Notes under the pieces: model-generated
What the model was told of the DNA's origin: nothing
Database searches by the model: none
The model's input: the letters and a program-made list of their open reading frames with translations, nothing else
Translations under genes and position numbers: made by a program
Shown: positions 11,100-22,517 of the stretch, in pieces
How the letters are laid out: each line of letters opens with the position of its first letter
How positions within the stretch are numbered: the first letter of the stretch is position 1
Assembly: GCA_963921935.1 (NCBI GenBank)
Contig: OY998180.1
Location: forward strand, 65,625,561 to 65,689,560
DNA: 64,000 nucleotides
Reading direction: 5' to 3'
From: Galeruca laticollis
Lineage: Eukaryota > Arthropoda > Insecta > Coleoptera > Chrysomelidae

Positions 11100-11900
11100 A
11101 AGAAAACCTCCTATTACAGATTCTTCCTCTGGGTCGCCAACGCAAAACCAGACACACCCCAATTCCATAAAGTAAATGATAATCCTGGTCTTTTCCCTCT
11201 TCATTTGGGAACAGCACAGATTGAAATGACCTATTGGACGTTTATACATATATTTGATATTATAAATATTAACAAATAATTTCTTGCTTTAAAAGAACAA
11301 TATAACAATCTCTATAACTCTTTATCGAAATCACCTGAAATTTATAGTTTTAATAAACATATCCAAAATTCCTATCACCTGATCAAACTGAGCAAAAAAT
11401 TACTCTTCAATTGAATCATTTTGGAACACAGGATCAAAAAGAGCATTATTTGACGGATTAGGATCTGCAATAAAATTTATAACCTGGAAATTTGGATCAA
11501 AATGATGCAAAGCGTTATGACGAAGCCATTACATCTTTATCTAACAGTCAAAGCAAGTTGAAATCTCTTATTCACGATGAAATAACTTTACTCCCTTCGT
11601 CTATCAACCACATTGAGAATTATACCAGAATATCAGCTCATAACCAATTAATACTAAGTTCACGTATCAATGATTTAAAAAAAATAATTACATACTTCAA
11701 TTTGGATAAAGTAGAAACTTATCACTATTTTGCAATAGAACAACTTGTTTCACAATTTTCTATAAGTTTTCAAATAACATATGATATACTTGAAAAAATT
11801 GAAACGGCAATCAGTTTTGCCAACACTTTTTACAATTCAATAGTTGATCCTAACGATCTATTTTCTGAAATATCAGTGAGTAAAATCAAATTTTCTTAAA
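11100..11900 (+). pseudogene. env: Errantivirus envelope (F-like) remnant
   Basis: Broken frames hold an envelope of the errantivirus/baculovirus-F-like type. Near 11430-11475 a basic SKRA-type furin-like site is followed by a hydrophobic FDGLGSAIKFIT fusion-peptide-like segment. The open stretch 11492-11899 (135 codons) continues with a heptad-rich region (long helices, few cysteines) typical of the stalk after cleavage. The receptor-binding portion upstream is degraded and the C-terminal membrane anchor was not found before 12188. Frame breaks lie at the cleavage region. Confidence 0.75.
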
Positions 11901-12314
11901 TATAGTTAATTTTTATAAAGGTAACAAACCCAGGTTATAACATTATCAATTATGTAAAATGTATAAATAACTTTTTTCTGAAAATAGTATCAATCACTTT
12001 GTTCCTAGTTTGTATTGAAGTAAATTCCCAGTACAAAAATAAGTAGTTGTGAACTGTGAAGAAAAAAAATAGTATCGACTGAAATAGTACCTATAATGTA
12101 TAATATGCACCATGAAATTATTTACAGATTATGCTAATTTACCATGCTTGCTGTAAATTAAAGAAATACTGGAAACGGTGCATATAATTACTATAGTTTA
12201 TTTACGATAAAAAGACGATGATGTCATTTTTAGTTACTTTCCTGCTTATCAGAATAAATATTAATTACCAACCGTGAATACAATTTATCCTCAATAGCCG
12301 GGGCAATTCACAGC

Positions 12315-12571
12315 AGTTATGAAACGATAGATGTCCCGTCAGCTGAATTCGTGACCTCATATGGCATTGTTACATCGAACCATCATCGGACGATCGACTA
12401 CGTCATAATGCTGAATTGCACTACTGGACACCGCATAGCTTCATTATACATATTTTATATTCAGAATGATTATAGACTTCATATTGTTAACTTCAATGAA
12501 TATTAATAAAGTGTAACTATTGTAATTAAATAATTTTTAAAAAAGTAAAGTTTTAACTTGAAAACATAAAG
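12315..12571 (+). repeat. 5' LTR of the errantivirus
   Basis: It starts AGTTATGAAACG and ends AACATAAAG, directly before the primer site. It differs from the 3' LTR at two sites (GAATATT versus AAATATT, and TTTTAAC versus TTTTTAC). It should carry the promoter and the polyadenylation signal: AATAAA-like strings occur near its AT-rich right half (AATATTAATAAAG). Confidence 0.95.
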
Positions 12572-12591
12572 TGGCGCAGTCAGTAGGATCC
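12572..12591 (+). promoter_or_regulatory. Primer-binding site, tRNA-Ser type
   Basis: TGGCGCAGTCAGTAGGAT begins immediately after the LTR. It matches, with one change, the TGGCGCAGTCGGTAGGAT primer site used by insect errantiviruses such as 17.6, 297 and ZAM, which prime reverse transcription with tRNA-Ser. Confidence 0.85.
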
Positions 12592-12814
12592 AAAAGGATT
12601 CTCATCGTGTATTATCCTTCAGTTTCTACTGTTTATTTGGAAGAACCTTCATCGCGAAATTTTCCAAATTTTGAACAATCCGAAAAGTGCAAATAAACGT
12701 TTGAGAAGAGTACGGTGCCAATCCAGAGAGTGCAGTCCATCGAGGATCAATGGAAATCATCGCAATTTTACTGTAAGTTGCTCATATTATTTATCCTATT
12801 ATCTTTCTTAGCCT

Positions 12815-14218
12815 ATGTCATTCTCCTCATCTGAAGATTCCATAGTGGAAAGCGACAGTGAGCTTAATATTAGTATTGAATCAAATTTTAATTTTAATTC
12901 TTCTGACGAAGAAAAAGAAAGTTCAGTATTAGAAGTTAGTTCTCTTTTAAATAGTTTAAGCATTGAAGAAAATATTAATTCTAATAATAGTCAATTAAAT
13001 TCAACAATGTCTGTTCCCAAATTTGAAATTAAATTATTAGAAATCGTGCCAAAATTTGATGGTAATCCGCTTGAATTAGCGTCTTTCTTAGAGACGAGTA
13101 ACACTTTAATTAAAACTTATTGGGATCCAAATCCCGCAAATGTCAATTGCGTTCAAAACATTAGTTTAATTTTCGGAATATATGGAAAATTAGTTGGAAA
13201 CGCGAGAGAAGTTTACAGTATTTGCATAAACAAAGATTGGGAAACAGTTAAAAGCACTCTGGTAGCTCACTTTGGCGACCAGAGAGACGAAAACGGATTA
13301 CTCTTTGATTTAGATCAGTTGAGACAAAATTCTAACGAACCTGCTCTTAATTTTTACACTAGAGTAATGTCTAATTTGAGTGCTCTTCATAATTACGTTG
13401 ATTGTCATGAAACTAGTCAAGCTGGTGCAACCGTAAAGAAAAATTTTTACAATACACATGCTTTAAAAATATTTCTGGCCGGTTTGAAAGAACCTATGGG
13501 CTCCACAATTCGAGCTATGAAACCCGATACTCTTGCAACAGCTAGACAATTTATTATTGCAGAAAATAATATCCGTCACCTTCAAAAATCAAATAACGAA
13601 ACTTTTAAGAATAAACCATATCCAAAATTTAATCAAAACTATCAAAATCAAACTAATTTTAATGTCCCTAACTTCGGTCACAATTTAATGCCAATACAAA
13701 ATTTTTCAAATCCATTTCCTCGTGGACCAATCAATGTTCAACCCAGATTCATCCCACATAGATTCCCGACTAATAGAAAAGTTTTCGGTCCTCAACAACC
13801 TTCAAGAGCACCGAGTAATGTGTGGAAACCTAATTCAAATTTCCGTCAGCCCAAACCAACTCCCATGAGTGGCATCTCGTCAAATACATTTAACAGATCC
13901 AACTTTAATCGAAACCAAAATCGATTTGCACTTCCACCTCCACAACAATACCAACCGTCACAACCCAGATTTACTTCTGAAGAACTGCACAATGTCGACC
14001 AAACGCAATATTATGACTATTATCAATCAAACACTCCTTACTACCCTTATGAAAATAACATGCTTGACCAAGATAACGTTTATGACCAAAATTATATTGC
14101 TCCCTATGAATTTAATGACTATGTAGACACCACAAATTCAATATCTGACAATCCAGAAACACAAAGCAACGACGAACAAAATTTTCAAGACGCTCCCGAA
14201 CCAACAAATCAGACGTAG
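12815..14218 (+). CDS. gag: Errantivirus gag polyprotein
   Basis: An intact 467-residue frame. The N-terminus is Ser/Asp/Glu/Asn-rich (acidic). Residues about 65-260 form a helical capsid-like region containing KFDGNPLELASFLET near the start and a LDQLRQNS..LNFYTRV segment near the middle, as in gypsy-type gag. The C-terminal third is N/Q/P/R/F-rich with no CCHC knuckle, which is normal for errantiviruses; RNA binding is presumably done by basic patches. The chosen ATG begins the long frame downstream of the leader. A second in-frame ATG lies at 13007 (MSVPKFE), which looks like a plausible capsid start after the low-complexity leader. Pol follows in the -1 frame. Confidence 0.9.
   Translation: MSFSSSEDSIVESDSELNISIESNFNFNSSDEEKESSVLEVSSLLNSLSIEENINSNNSQLNSTMSVPKFEIKLLEIVPKFDGNPLELASFLETSNTLIKTYWDPNPANVNCVQNISLIFGIYGKLVGNAREVYSICINKDWETVKSTLVAHFGDQRDENGLLFDLDQLRQNSNEPALNFYTRVMSNLSALHNYVDCHETSQAGATVKKNFYNTHALKIFLAGLKEPMGSTIRAMKPDTLATARQFIIAENNIRHLQKSNNETFKNKPYPKFNQNYQNQTNFNVPNFGHNLMPIQNFSNPFPRGPINVQPRFIPHRFPTNRKVFGPQQPSRAPSNVWKPNSNFRQPKPTPMSGISSNTFNRSNFNRNQNRFALPPPQQYQPSQPRFTSEELHNVDQTQYYDYYQSNTPYYPYENNMLDQDNVYDQNYIAPYEFNDYVDTTNSISDNPETQSNDEQNFQDAPEPTNQT
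14179..14185 (+). promoter_or_regulatory. Putative -1 frameshift heptamer AAATTTT
   Basis: In the gag frame the codons read CAA AAT TTT, so A AAT TTT fits the X XXY YYZ slippery pattern 31 bases before the gag stop. The -1 frame is open from here into the protease. Errantiviruses are known to make Gag-Pol by -1 frameshifting. Use of this exact site is inferred. Confidence 0.5.
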
Positions 14219-14823
14219 AAATTTTTTCAATTTATGACAAGAAAGATCTTCCATACATAATAATTTCTGATCCTCCCTTAAAATTATTGATAGATACCGG
14301 AGCTTCAAAGTCATTTATAAACCCCGAAATTGCTGAAAATTATTTCCCAAATTATATCTATAAAGAACCAATTACCATCAGCTCAGTCTTCCAAACAACT
14401 ACTAGAGATTTTTGCGCTAAAATTCCAGCTTTTCGCGAATTCAACTCAAATAAAATCATGAAATTCCATCTTTTTAAATTCCATCATTTCTTTGACGGCT
14501 TGATAGGTTACGAAACTTTAAAAGATTTAGAAGTACATATCGATCTAAAAAATTCACTTTTAAAAACACAAAACGCTAACCTACCATTATCTCACTACTC
14601 TTCTAAAGGCAAACTTTTATTTTTCGCTCATGTTGAACCCAATTCCATAGAAACCGCAAAAATACCTGTCAATATACCAAATGGTACTGTTAGAATTCCA
14701 TACACTGAACTATCTAGTTGTAGTATCAAAGAAGGTGTCACTTTCTCAAAAAATGGATATGCCTCAGTTGATATTATAAATACCTCCGAAAATGTTCAAG
14801 ATGTTCTTATTACAAACCCATAG
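14186..14823 (+). CDS. pol: Errantivirus protease region of pol
   Basis: In the -1 frame relative to gag, the frame is open from inside the gag tail to a TAG at 14821. The active-site box LLIDTGASKSFINPE starts near 14281, and a DGLIGYETL block, the second half-site of retroviral aspartic proteases, lies near 14500. The enzyme would process Gag and Gag-Pol. No ATG is expected because entry is by frameshift. The frame ends about 300 bases before RT begins, in sequence whose homologous reading continues in another frame. A one-base deletion in the ACAAACCC stretch near 14815 therefore cuts protease from RT as read. Confidence 0.85.
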
Positions 14824-15884
14824 TTGTAGAACCTTTTGAAGACAATTACGAAATCTTCCAAATTTCTGTTCAAAGCCCTGCCGACGATCATCCCTATAAT
14901 TTCGACACTGCCCAATGCATTCGAACTTCTCATTTAAATTCAGAAGAAAAATTCGAAATCGAAAAACTCTGTAAACAATTTCGTGACATATTCCATAAAG
15001 AAAATTCACCCTTATCTTTCACCAACCAAGTCAAACATAAAATTAAAACAACAGACGAACTTCCAGTCTATACTAAGTCATATCGATACCCCTACATCCA
15101 TAAACCTGAAGTCTAACGTCAAATTAACGACATGCTAGAAAAAGGGATTATTAGGCCTAGCGACTCACCTTGGTCATCTGCTATATGGATTGTTCCCAAA
15201 AAAGCTGATGCATCTGGAAGAAAGAAATGGCGCATCGTCGTTGATTACCGAAAAATCAATGAAAAGACCATTGACGACCGTTATCCCATTCCAAACATAA
15301 CTGACATACTTGACAAACTTGGACGCTGTTATTATTTCACCACCTTAGATTTAGCCAGTGGATTTCATCAAATTGAAATGCATCCCGACGATATTAAGAA
15401 AACCGCTTTTAACGTTGAAAATGGTCATTTCAAATACGTCAGAATGCCTTTCGGTTTAAAGAACGCCCCTGCAACATTTCAGAGGGTCATGGATAATGTA
15501 CTAAAAGAACTCCGTAATAAAATTTGTTTCGTCTATATGGACGACATAATTGTCTTTTCAAGCTCACTCCAAGAACATATTAATAATTTAAAAAGTGTTT
15601 TCCAAAAGCTTCGTGAGAGTAACCTCAAGGTTCAACTCGACAAATCCGAATTTCTTAGAAAAGAAGTATCATTTCTAGGTCATATTATCACCCCTCAAGG
15701 CATCAAACCCAATCCTGATAAAGTAAAAGCTATTACCAACTACCCCTTACCGAAAACCACGAAAGACATAAAAGCTTTCTTAGGCCTTCTCGGGTACTAC
15801 AGAAAGTTTATTAAAAATTTTGCCAAATTAACCAAACCCTTTACAAGCTGTTTAAAAAAAAGGCGCTCACATCAATATACTTGA
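14824..15884 (+). pseudogene. pol: Errantivirus reverse transcriptase, two lesions
   Basis: The RT frame is readable from about 14826 but meets a TAA near 15114-15116. It is then open from 15117 to 15884. Motifs in order: MLEKGIIRPSDSPWSSAIW, KKWRIVVDYRKINEK, FTTLDLASGFHQIE, MPFGLKNAPATFQRVMDNVL, catalytic VYMDDIIVFS (about 15532), LGHIITPQGI and FLGLLGYYRKFI. All three catalytic aspartates are present. The frame is lost in a run of eight A's near 15856-15863, after which RNase H continues in the next frame. Both a real mutation and a homopolymer sequencing error are possible for that indel. Confidence 0.9.
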
Positions 15885-17913
15885 CCCGATTTACATAAAG
15901 ACATTCGAAGATTGCAAATCTCTTCTAATCAATGAACCCATTCTCATCTACCCCGATTTCACCAAAGAATTCATTTTGACCACAGATGCAAGTAATTTCG
16001 CAATAGGAGCAGTCCTCTCCCAAGGACCAATCGGTGGAGACAAAGCCATAGCATATGCTTCTCGTACACTTAACGCTGCTGAACAAAATTATTCAACAAT
16101 TGAAAAAGAGTTGTTAGCAATAGTTTGGGGTACAAAACATTTCCGGCCATATCTTTTCGGCAATAAATTCAAAATCGTCACAGATCATAAACCTCTACAA
16201 TGGCTAATGTCTCTAAAGGAACCAAATTCCCGACTTGTCCGTTGGAGACTGAAGTTAGAGGAATTTGACTACGAAATCGTATATAAAAAAGGTTCTTGCA
16301 ACACGAATGCGGATGCTCTTTCCCGTATAGAAATTTATCCAATAGATAACGAAAATAGTTCCGGCTCTGATCTACCGCCAATTTTTCAATATATGAAAGA
16401 ATTTAATGAAACTTACGCTACAACCAAATCAGACTCACAATCTCTCGTTCCCGAAGTAGATTCAAATGACGAAAATGACGAACAAACAATACACACTAGT
16501 TTAGAAAACCCAATACTTGGAATCGAAATAACCGAGAAACCATTAAATGTATTTTTAAATCAAATAGTAATAATCAAAACTGATCAAAATCCTCATCAAG
16601 AAATTAAAAAATTATTCGATAACCCTGCAAGAACCAGATGGTTCTTACACGTGAGTGAAAATTCTTTTGAAAACCAAATTATTCAATTCTTAAAAGACTA
16701 TGCTGTTCCGAAGAAACGGTATGCCTTTTATTTTCAGAACGATATCGATGAAACTCTTTTCAAAACCATGTGTAGAATAGTTCCCCAGACCTTTAAAAGC
16801 TCTGCATTTATCTTAATCAAATCAAATATTATACTACATGACGTTAAAATCGAATCCCAACAACAAAAACTTATAAAACAACAACACGAAGGCATTACAA
16901 ATCACAGGGGAATTCACGAGACTGCTAACCAACTAAAAACCAAATTTTATTGGCCAAAACTAAATAACGACGTAAAAGATTTTATCAATAACTGTTCCAT
17001 TTGTCAACAAGTTAAATATGAGAGACACCCGCCTCTAATAAAACTTCAGCTAACCCCAACTCCAAGAAAACCACTCGAAACGTTACACATAGACACTTTT
17101 AAATTTGACAATACAATTACGATGACAGTATGTGACAGTTTTAGTAGATTTGGACAAGCTTACATAATTCCAACATTATCTGCGATTCACATCTATCAGT
17201 CATTATTACAATTCATTTCTACGTATAAAATTCCAGAAAACATTGTATCTGATAATGGCACAGAATTTACTCAATCCACTCTCAAAGGCTTTGCTAAATT
17301 ATATGGTAATAACTGGCATTATACTCTTCCACATAATCCTAATAGCAATGCAATCGTAGAAAGATTTCATTCTACAATATTAGAACACATGAGAACATTA
17401 TCCCTAACGAATCCAAAATTAAACCCATTCGAAAAATTGAGATTGTCCATTTTGGGATACAATAACTCAATTCACTCTGTCACCAAACATAAGCCTATTG
17501 ACCTTCTTCTAGGACATCTTCACCTAAAAGATCCCATCGAAATCGACGACGAAGCTCAACCAGATAACATTCAATTAAATGAACATAAAGAAACTATGAA
17601 ACAATTATATGACAGAATACATACCGACACTAGTAACAAAAAACAAAAAAATATTGAAAAATTAAACGAAAAACGTACAGATCCCCCAGACATTCCCCCT
17701 GGCACTACCCTTTACAAGAAACAATCGGAACGACAATCTAAAACTAAACCTCCATATAAACCCGAACACATTTTGACATCAAAAGATATTACAGTAACGA
17801 CTTACAAAAACAACTATCATAAACAACTATTTAAACCCGTAAGAAAACTAATTAATGTAACTTCACAGGACGTTGACTCTTCAGACAGTGACGAACCAGA
17901 AGATACAGATTAA
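15866..17913 (+). CDS. pol: Errantivirus RNase H and integrase part of pol
   Basis: Open to 17913 in one frame (645 codons from 15976). RNase H starts with FILTTDASNFAIGAVLSQ (catalytic Asp) and continues with the ELLAIVWGTKHFRPYL and TDHKPLQWL blocks. Integrase has the HHCC zinc module (HEGITNHRGIHE, then CSICQQVKYERH, about 16880-17030). The DD35E core is LHIDTFKFD (about 17085), VSDNGTEF (about 17250) and NAIVERFHSTILEH (about 17350), with all three acidic residues intact. The C-terminal tail is basic and Pro-rich. It overlaps the start of the env frame by 41 bases. The RNase H beginning is joined to RT only across the A-run frameshift. Confidence 0.9.
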
Positions 17914-19525
17914 ATCCTTGAAAAGTAATCCTGGCATCCTATCTTTCGAACTAGGACAAGCTAGGGTAAAAATCGCTTCCCATACATTTTTACACTATAT
18001 CCCTACAAACCCCATCGGAAATCAAATTACAAATCTAAGTTTACAATATTACTCATTAAACAACTTATTTAATAAGACGAACCATATTCATGAACACTCT
18101 TTGAGAAATGTTTATAAACAATTGCAATTTGAAGTTAATAGTATAAATGTTAAAATGAACTCCATATTTCCATCTAATCGAATTAAAAGAGGAATAATCA
18201 ACCCTCTTGGCTCGCTAGTGAAACTCGTTACTGGCAATATGGACCAAGAAGATGCCAACAAAATATACGCAAGTATTAGCGAACTGCAAAATGATCAAAA
18301 TAAAATCATTAGAGAAGTAAATTCACAAATAACTCTTAACAAAAATCTTATGGATAGCGTTAATGAATCAATATCAATAATTTCAAATAATCAGCTTCTA
18401 ATATTCAATAAAATTAATGAATTAGGAAAAGCACTCAACGAAACATCTTATGATTATTCACACTACATATAATTTCAAGAAATTTTTAGTCAAATAAAAA
18501 TCAATCTGGACTCTATGTCCAGCTTTCTTAATGACATCGAAAATGCAGTAAGTTTTGCCAGTTTAGGTGTTCTGCATCAAAGCGTAATCTCCCGTGAGGA
18601 CCTTAAAGAAATAGTCCAAATTTTATATAACACATACACATATGATCAATTATTATTCAATGAAAACCAAATATTAAAATATTATGCTATTGTTAATACT
18701 AAAGTTTATTATGATAAAGATAAAATCATATTTTCACTAGAATTTCCACTGGTCCATCCAGACGTATTTACCTACTACCACTTATATTCCGTACCTAATA
18801 TAAATAATTCTGTCCTTATTCCTCCTTCTACTTACCTAATTATGAGCAACAACCAATATCAGTATCAAGAAGAAGAATGCATCGATCTCCAATCCGTCTA
18901 CTACTGTAAAACCAACAGGCTACAAGTAACCAGAGAAACAAAAGACTGCATCACATCTCTCCTCTCAGTCACATCATCGCCAGAGAATTGCCAACAAATC
19001 GCTGTAAAAGTCTCCGAACCAATAATAGAAGAAATTAACGAAAGCCATTACATTGTAATATTCCCAGAATCACAGAAAATACAAACAGATTGTGAAGAAT
19101 CAGGAGTTTCAGTCTTACAAGGAAGCTATTTATTAACGATCCCGCCAAGATACTCTATAGCTACTACAAAATACACATACAAAAACGAAAAAGATATCAT
19201 CGAAGGACATCCTATAGCTCTCGAAGGAATCCAAGAAGTACCACTTCCAATTTTGAATATCCAAGAGATTCAGCTAAAGAAAATCAACTTAGACAAACTT
19301 CATAAACTGCAACTTCAAGAAAACAATGCAAATCCGCTTGATGAACTCAAGATGCCTGTGGCCTTTTCTCGAATTGCTATCAGTTCAAGTACCATAATCT
19401 GCATACTTCTAATCTGTTATTTCCTATTTAAATATAGAAACTTTATGAGAAAGGTTTTTCAGCATAAAAAGAAGCCTACCAACATCGATCCAACTCAAGT
19501 GGTTCCACCCTCGCTTCACCCTTGA
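17873..19525 (+). pseudogene. env: Errantivirus envelope glycoprotein (F-like), interrupted by one stop
   Basis: One frame runs 17873-19525 with a single TAA at 18470-18472. A furin-like RIKRG site lies near 18182, followed by a GIINPLGSLVKLVTG fusion-peptide-like segment, then heptad-rich helices. The second half (from 18473) has scattered cysteines. A hydrophobic membrane anchor (SSSTIICILLICYFLF) near 19385-19430 is followed by a short basic tail. This is the architecture of errantivirus envelopes related to baculovirus F proteins, which mediate membrane fusion. No signal peptide is evident after the local ATG; in related elements env is made from a spliced RNA, so the true N-terminus may lie upstream. 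The stop truncates the protein before the anchor. Confidence 0.88.
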
Positions 19526-19545
19526 GTTTTCTTTGGGGATGGAGG

Positions 19546-19802
19546 AGTTATGAAACGATAGATGTCCCGTCAGCTGAATTCGTGACCTCATATGGCATTG
19601 TTACATCGAACCATCATCGGACGATCGACTACGTCATAATGCTGAATTGCACTACTGGACACCGCATAGCTTCATTATACATATTTTATATTCAGAATGA
19701 TTATAGACTTCATATTGTTAACTTCAATAAATATTAATAAAGTGTAACTATTGTAATTAAATAATTTTTAAAAAAGTAAAGTTTTTACTTGAAAACATAA
19801 AG
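19546..19802 (+). repeat. 3' LTR of the errantivirus
   Basis: 257 bp, identical to the 5' LTR except at two positions. It begins 20 bases after the env stop, preceded by a short G-rich purine tract (GGGGATGGAGG) that is a candidate polypurine primer. It is followed directly by the CAGC target duplicate at 19803-19806. Confidence 0.95.
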
Positions 19803-20955
19803 CAGCTAACGGGTTGGCAAAACTTCAAGACGTTGTCAAATCAACTGGTAAAATTCCCCAGTTTGTTTTGACGTTTATTGACATTTGATCATCGTCTAAT
19901 ATTCACAAGTTTTTTGATGCTTTTAAATTCACTGCTTCTTAAAGATTGAAAAAACAGTTTTTCTCATAACTAATTATTTAGGTAAATCTGCACTGTGTGG
20001 TTAATAAAATGCCGAAGCAGCTGAACAGAAAATGTCAAGAGACGGTAACATCTTTGTTGAGCTATTTTGAACGAGAATGCCGAAATGGGGGCCCGCTTAT
20101 CCCACATACTGCTGTAAGAGACGTAAGTAATAGTATTCGCTATTTGTATTCATCATCATATTATTGTTACATATTTAAATGTAAATGATTAAATGTTTTT
20201 AATGTTAGCTTAGGTTACTTAAACATGATAATATATTATTCTTTCATAAATTGAAGTAATTATATTGTAGAGAGTTGCAGAAGCTTTACAACTTAGCATT
20301 ACCACTGTTAACCGTATTGCCGCCAAGCATAATAGAGGTGAACAGCCTAAAAGCCCACCTAAAAAGAGACAACGCATAAAACCTACTGTTAAAATTATAA
20401 CTTTAATCAAAATGCTTTCCGAAATGTTATATACGAAATGTATGGAAACAGTGAGTATATTGAATTTACTGTTTTATTTTATTCATAATTAACTAACACA
20501 ATATTTTTTCAGAGGAACACATAACCTTGAAAACTTTAAGAGACACGCTCCAGTAGTGTGAACTCTTTAATGGTTGTTTAACATCACTCTGGACGATAGT
20601 GAAAAATATTGGATTCAAAAACCAAAAAGATGATCATCGTCGTGGTTTATTGGAGTTGCCACATATTGCATTAAAACGTGTAGGTACATTTTCTACATAA
20701 ATATATCAAGATAAAAAGGTAAGGTTTATATCAATTTGTGTGTTTGGATGAAACCTGGATATTTAAAGACGGTACTGTTGGACGTTCTTGGCAAGATTAT
20801 AATCATAGAAGCGTGAAAAAAACCAAGATTGTTGGTCCAAGGTAATTGAATCATAAAATTTAGCAATTAATTTATGATGTACTAACATTCCTGCCATTTT
20901 AAGACCTTTTCAAATATTTACTAGTCACACTATTTTATTTAAATCTATATAATAA

Positions 20956-22517
20956 CTAGCTGACCCGGCGAACTTTGTTCCGCCTTAATGGCAACAAATA
21001 AGCAGACTTTTTTTTTTAATTGGAAAAAATACAAAAAAAATTAAATACCTACATTAATCATTCATAATTATTTCTGTATTTTAGTACATAGGTTGCTCAT
21101 CATTTAAGTACCTTGTGATTCACGACATTTTTTGTTTTATTATCAGGCGCAAAAACACACAACGCAGATGGTCTTCCGACCCGTGAACATGCCACGTATA
21201 ATTGACCATGGGAAAAACATGAATGTTCTAGATTTAAACCACAAACTTTTAAGGATTGGCCTTGTGATTTGTTGGTGGTCATGGCAAGTGCAAGACGTAT
21301 CGGAAATTGGAGTCTTTTAAATTCAAACGGCATATCGGTTGGGATCATCGGTATCCTCGGAATGAGAACTTCCTCACCTTTGAATTTTCCTATCATTATC
21401 GTAGCGTAAATCACATTGTTCATCAATTTTCTAACCACCAAACGCGTACCGTTGCACAGTTTTGGTTGGTTTATGTTTCGAAGCATGATTACTACGGAGC
21501 CAACCTTTAGGCGTAAACTGTGCGGTGGTAAGCCAGGCACGTCCAAAGAGTTTGAAAATTCAATTGGATAGTTGGTGGCTTCATCTTCATTTGTGACGCA
21601 GTCAATAGATTTGAATGAATGCATTGTTCCAATGATCTTATTTTGAATTATGTAGTTTAGGTCATCTTCATCTTTATTCTTAGCCGCTAAAATTGCTCGC
21701 TCACTCAACCATTCATTATTTTTGTAGTTAGAAATAATTTCTGGAAATACATTGTTGATAAGTTCGTCTTTTGATGAGACAAAATTACAGAAATTATTTG
21801 GAAATGATATTAAACCGCTCGATTCATCGACAGGTACTTGACCATTACCGATAGTCAGCAATTGCTCCGAGAAATCTTCAGCAGATGTATCATTAAGCAA
21901 TGTAACTCTCATGTTTGTTGTCAGTTGCAGTTTCTTCACATGGCGCCATAGATTTGACGATTTGAGGCAAGCGTTTATTTCGTCGGCAGCCGTAGATCTT
22001 GGAAAGATTCGATCGTCTTGGTCGCGGCATTATTAATTAAACTTCACTTCACCTAAAAACTCAAATTTTCAACCATACCGAGTTTTATAGTTCACTTCAC
22101 TGTTTATACAAATGGGCAATGGCACTATCATTACATTATAATTGTTAATTATTTATTTAATAGAAATAGTTTTATTATTGATTTCTTACAAATATCAAAT
22201 TGTCATCCATACGTCATTACATAGCTGTCATTATACGTCAATTACATAGCTGTCATTTGCGTTTTGTTATTCCAAGTCTGATTCTTTTTTGTTATACCAC
22301 GTTTAATAGTGACTGACGTTTCATGTCAAGTCACACGGGAATGCTGTCGAACGGGATAGAAAGTATCCTATAGGAATGCTGTCGAACGGGATAAAAAGTA
22401 TGATATGTTCTTCTCCTGGCTCTAAACTACCTCCCTGCCAATTTTCAGCTAAATCGGTTCAGCCTTTCTTGGGTTATAAGTGGAGTAACTGACACGACTT
22501 TCTTTCATATATATAGA
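20956..22517 (-). mobile_element. Truncated Helitron with helicase C-terminus
   Basis: On the minus strand the element begins TCTATATATATGAAAG at 22517 and ends CTAG at 20956, inserted between A and T, as Helitrons do. About 7 bases before the CTAG is a short hairpin (GGCGAAC..GTTCCGCC on the plus strand, 20967-20984), the usual Helitron terminator. The TGACCCGGCGAACTT string next to the CTAG is common at insect Helitron ends. The Rep/HUH half is missing and only the helicase end remains, so it is non-autonomous. It lies wholly inside an intron of the DDE transposase. Confidence 0.9.
21100..22010 (-). pseudogene. Helitron Pif1-like helicase, C-terminal fragment
   Basis: The frame is open from about 22010 to 21100 (279 residues from the first possible start at 21939). 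The last third carries superfamily 1B motifs: LKVGSVVIMLRN, then MTTNKSQGQSL (motif V/VI region) and YVACSRVGRP near the C-terminus, as in the Pif1-type helicase of Helitrons. The Walker A and B boxes and the replication initiator domain are absent, so it cannot act alone. A helicase piece with this ending, placed about 140 bases before the CTAG terminus, fits the normal Helitron arrangement. Confidence 0.88.

Larger units (their letters stand above)
6005..12188 (+). mobile_element. Decayed errantivirus (gypsy-type endogenous retrovirus), 5'-truncated, split by a MITE
   Basis: Plus-strand order: gag C-terminus (about 6030-6540), protease-like region (about 6770-7160), linker, RT (about 7570-8490), RNase H (about 8490-8870), integrase (about 10130-11050) and env (about 11100-11900). 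Every domain is broken by stops and frameshifts. The same order and closely related peptides occur in the better-preserved element at 12315-19802, so the two belong to related families. There is no 5' LTR, and I could not identify a 3' LTR before the DNA transposon begins at 12191. The 9141-9779 MITE interrupts pol. Confidence 0.85.
12315..19802 (+). mobile_element. Complete errantivirus (gypsy/17.6-like endogenous retrovirus) with paired LTRs
   Basis: Two 257-bp direct LTRs (12315-12571 and 19546-19802) start AGTTATG, as errantivirus LTRs do, and are flanked by a 4-bp CAGC duplication (12311-12314 and 19803-19806). Inside are a tRNA-Ser-type primer site, gag, pol (PR, RT, RNase H, IN) and env. 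The LTRs differ at two positions only, suggesting a recent insertion. Pol and env nevertheless carry a handful of breaks: a frameshift near 14815, a stop near 15115, a frameshift in an A-run near 15860, and a stop at 18470. The element sits inside the DDE transposon, near its left end. Confidence 0.95.

Noticed and set aside
21132..21510. Plus-strand frames across the Helitron
   Set aside because: Antisense of the helicase frame.
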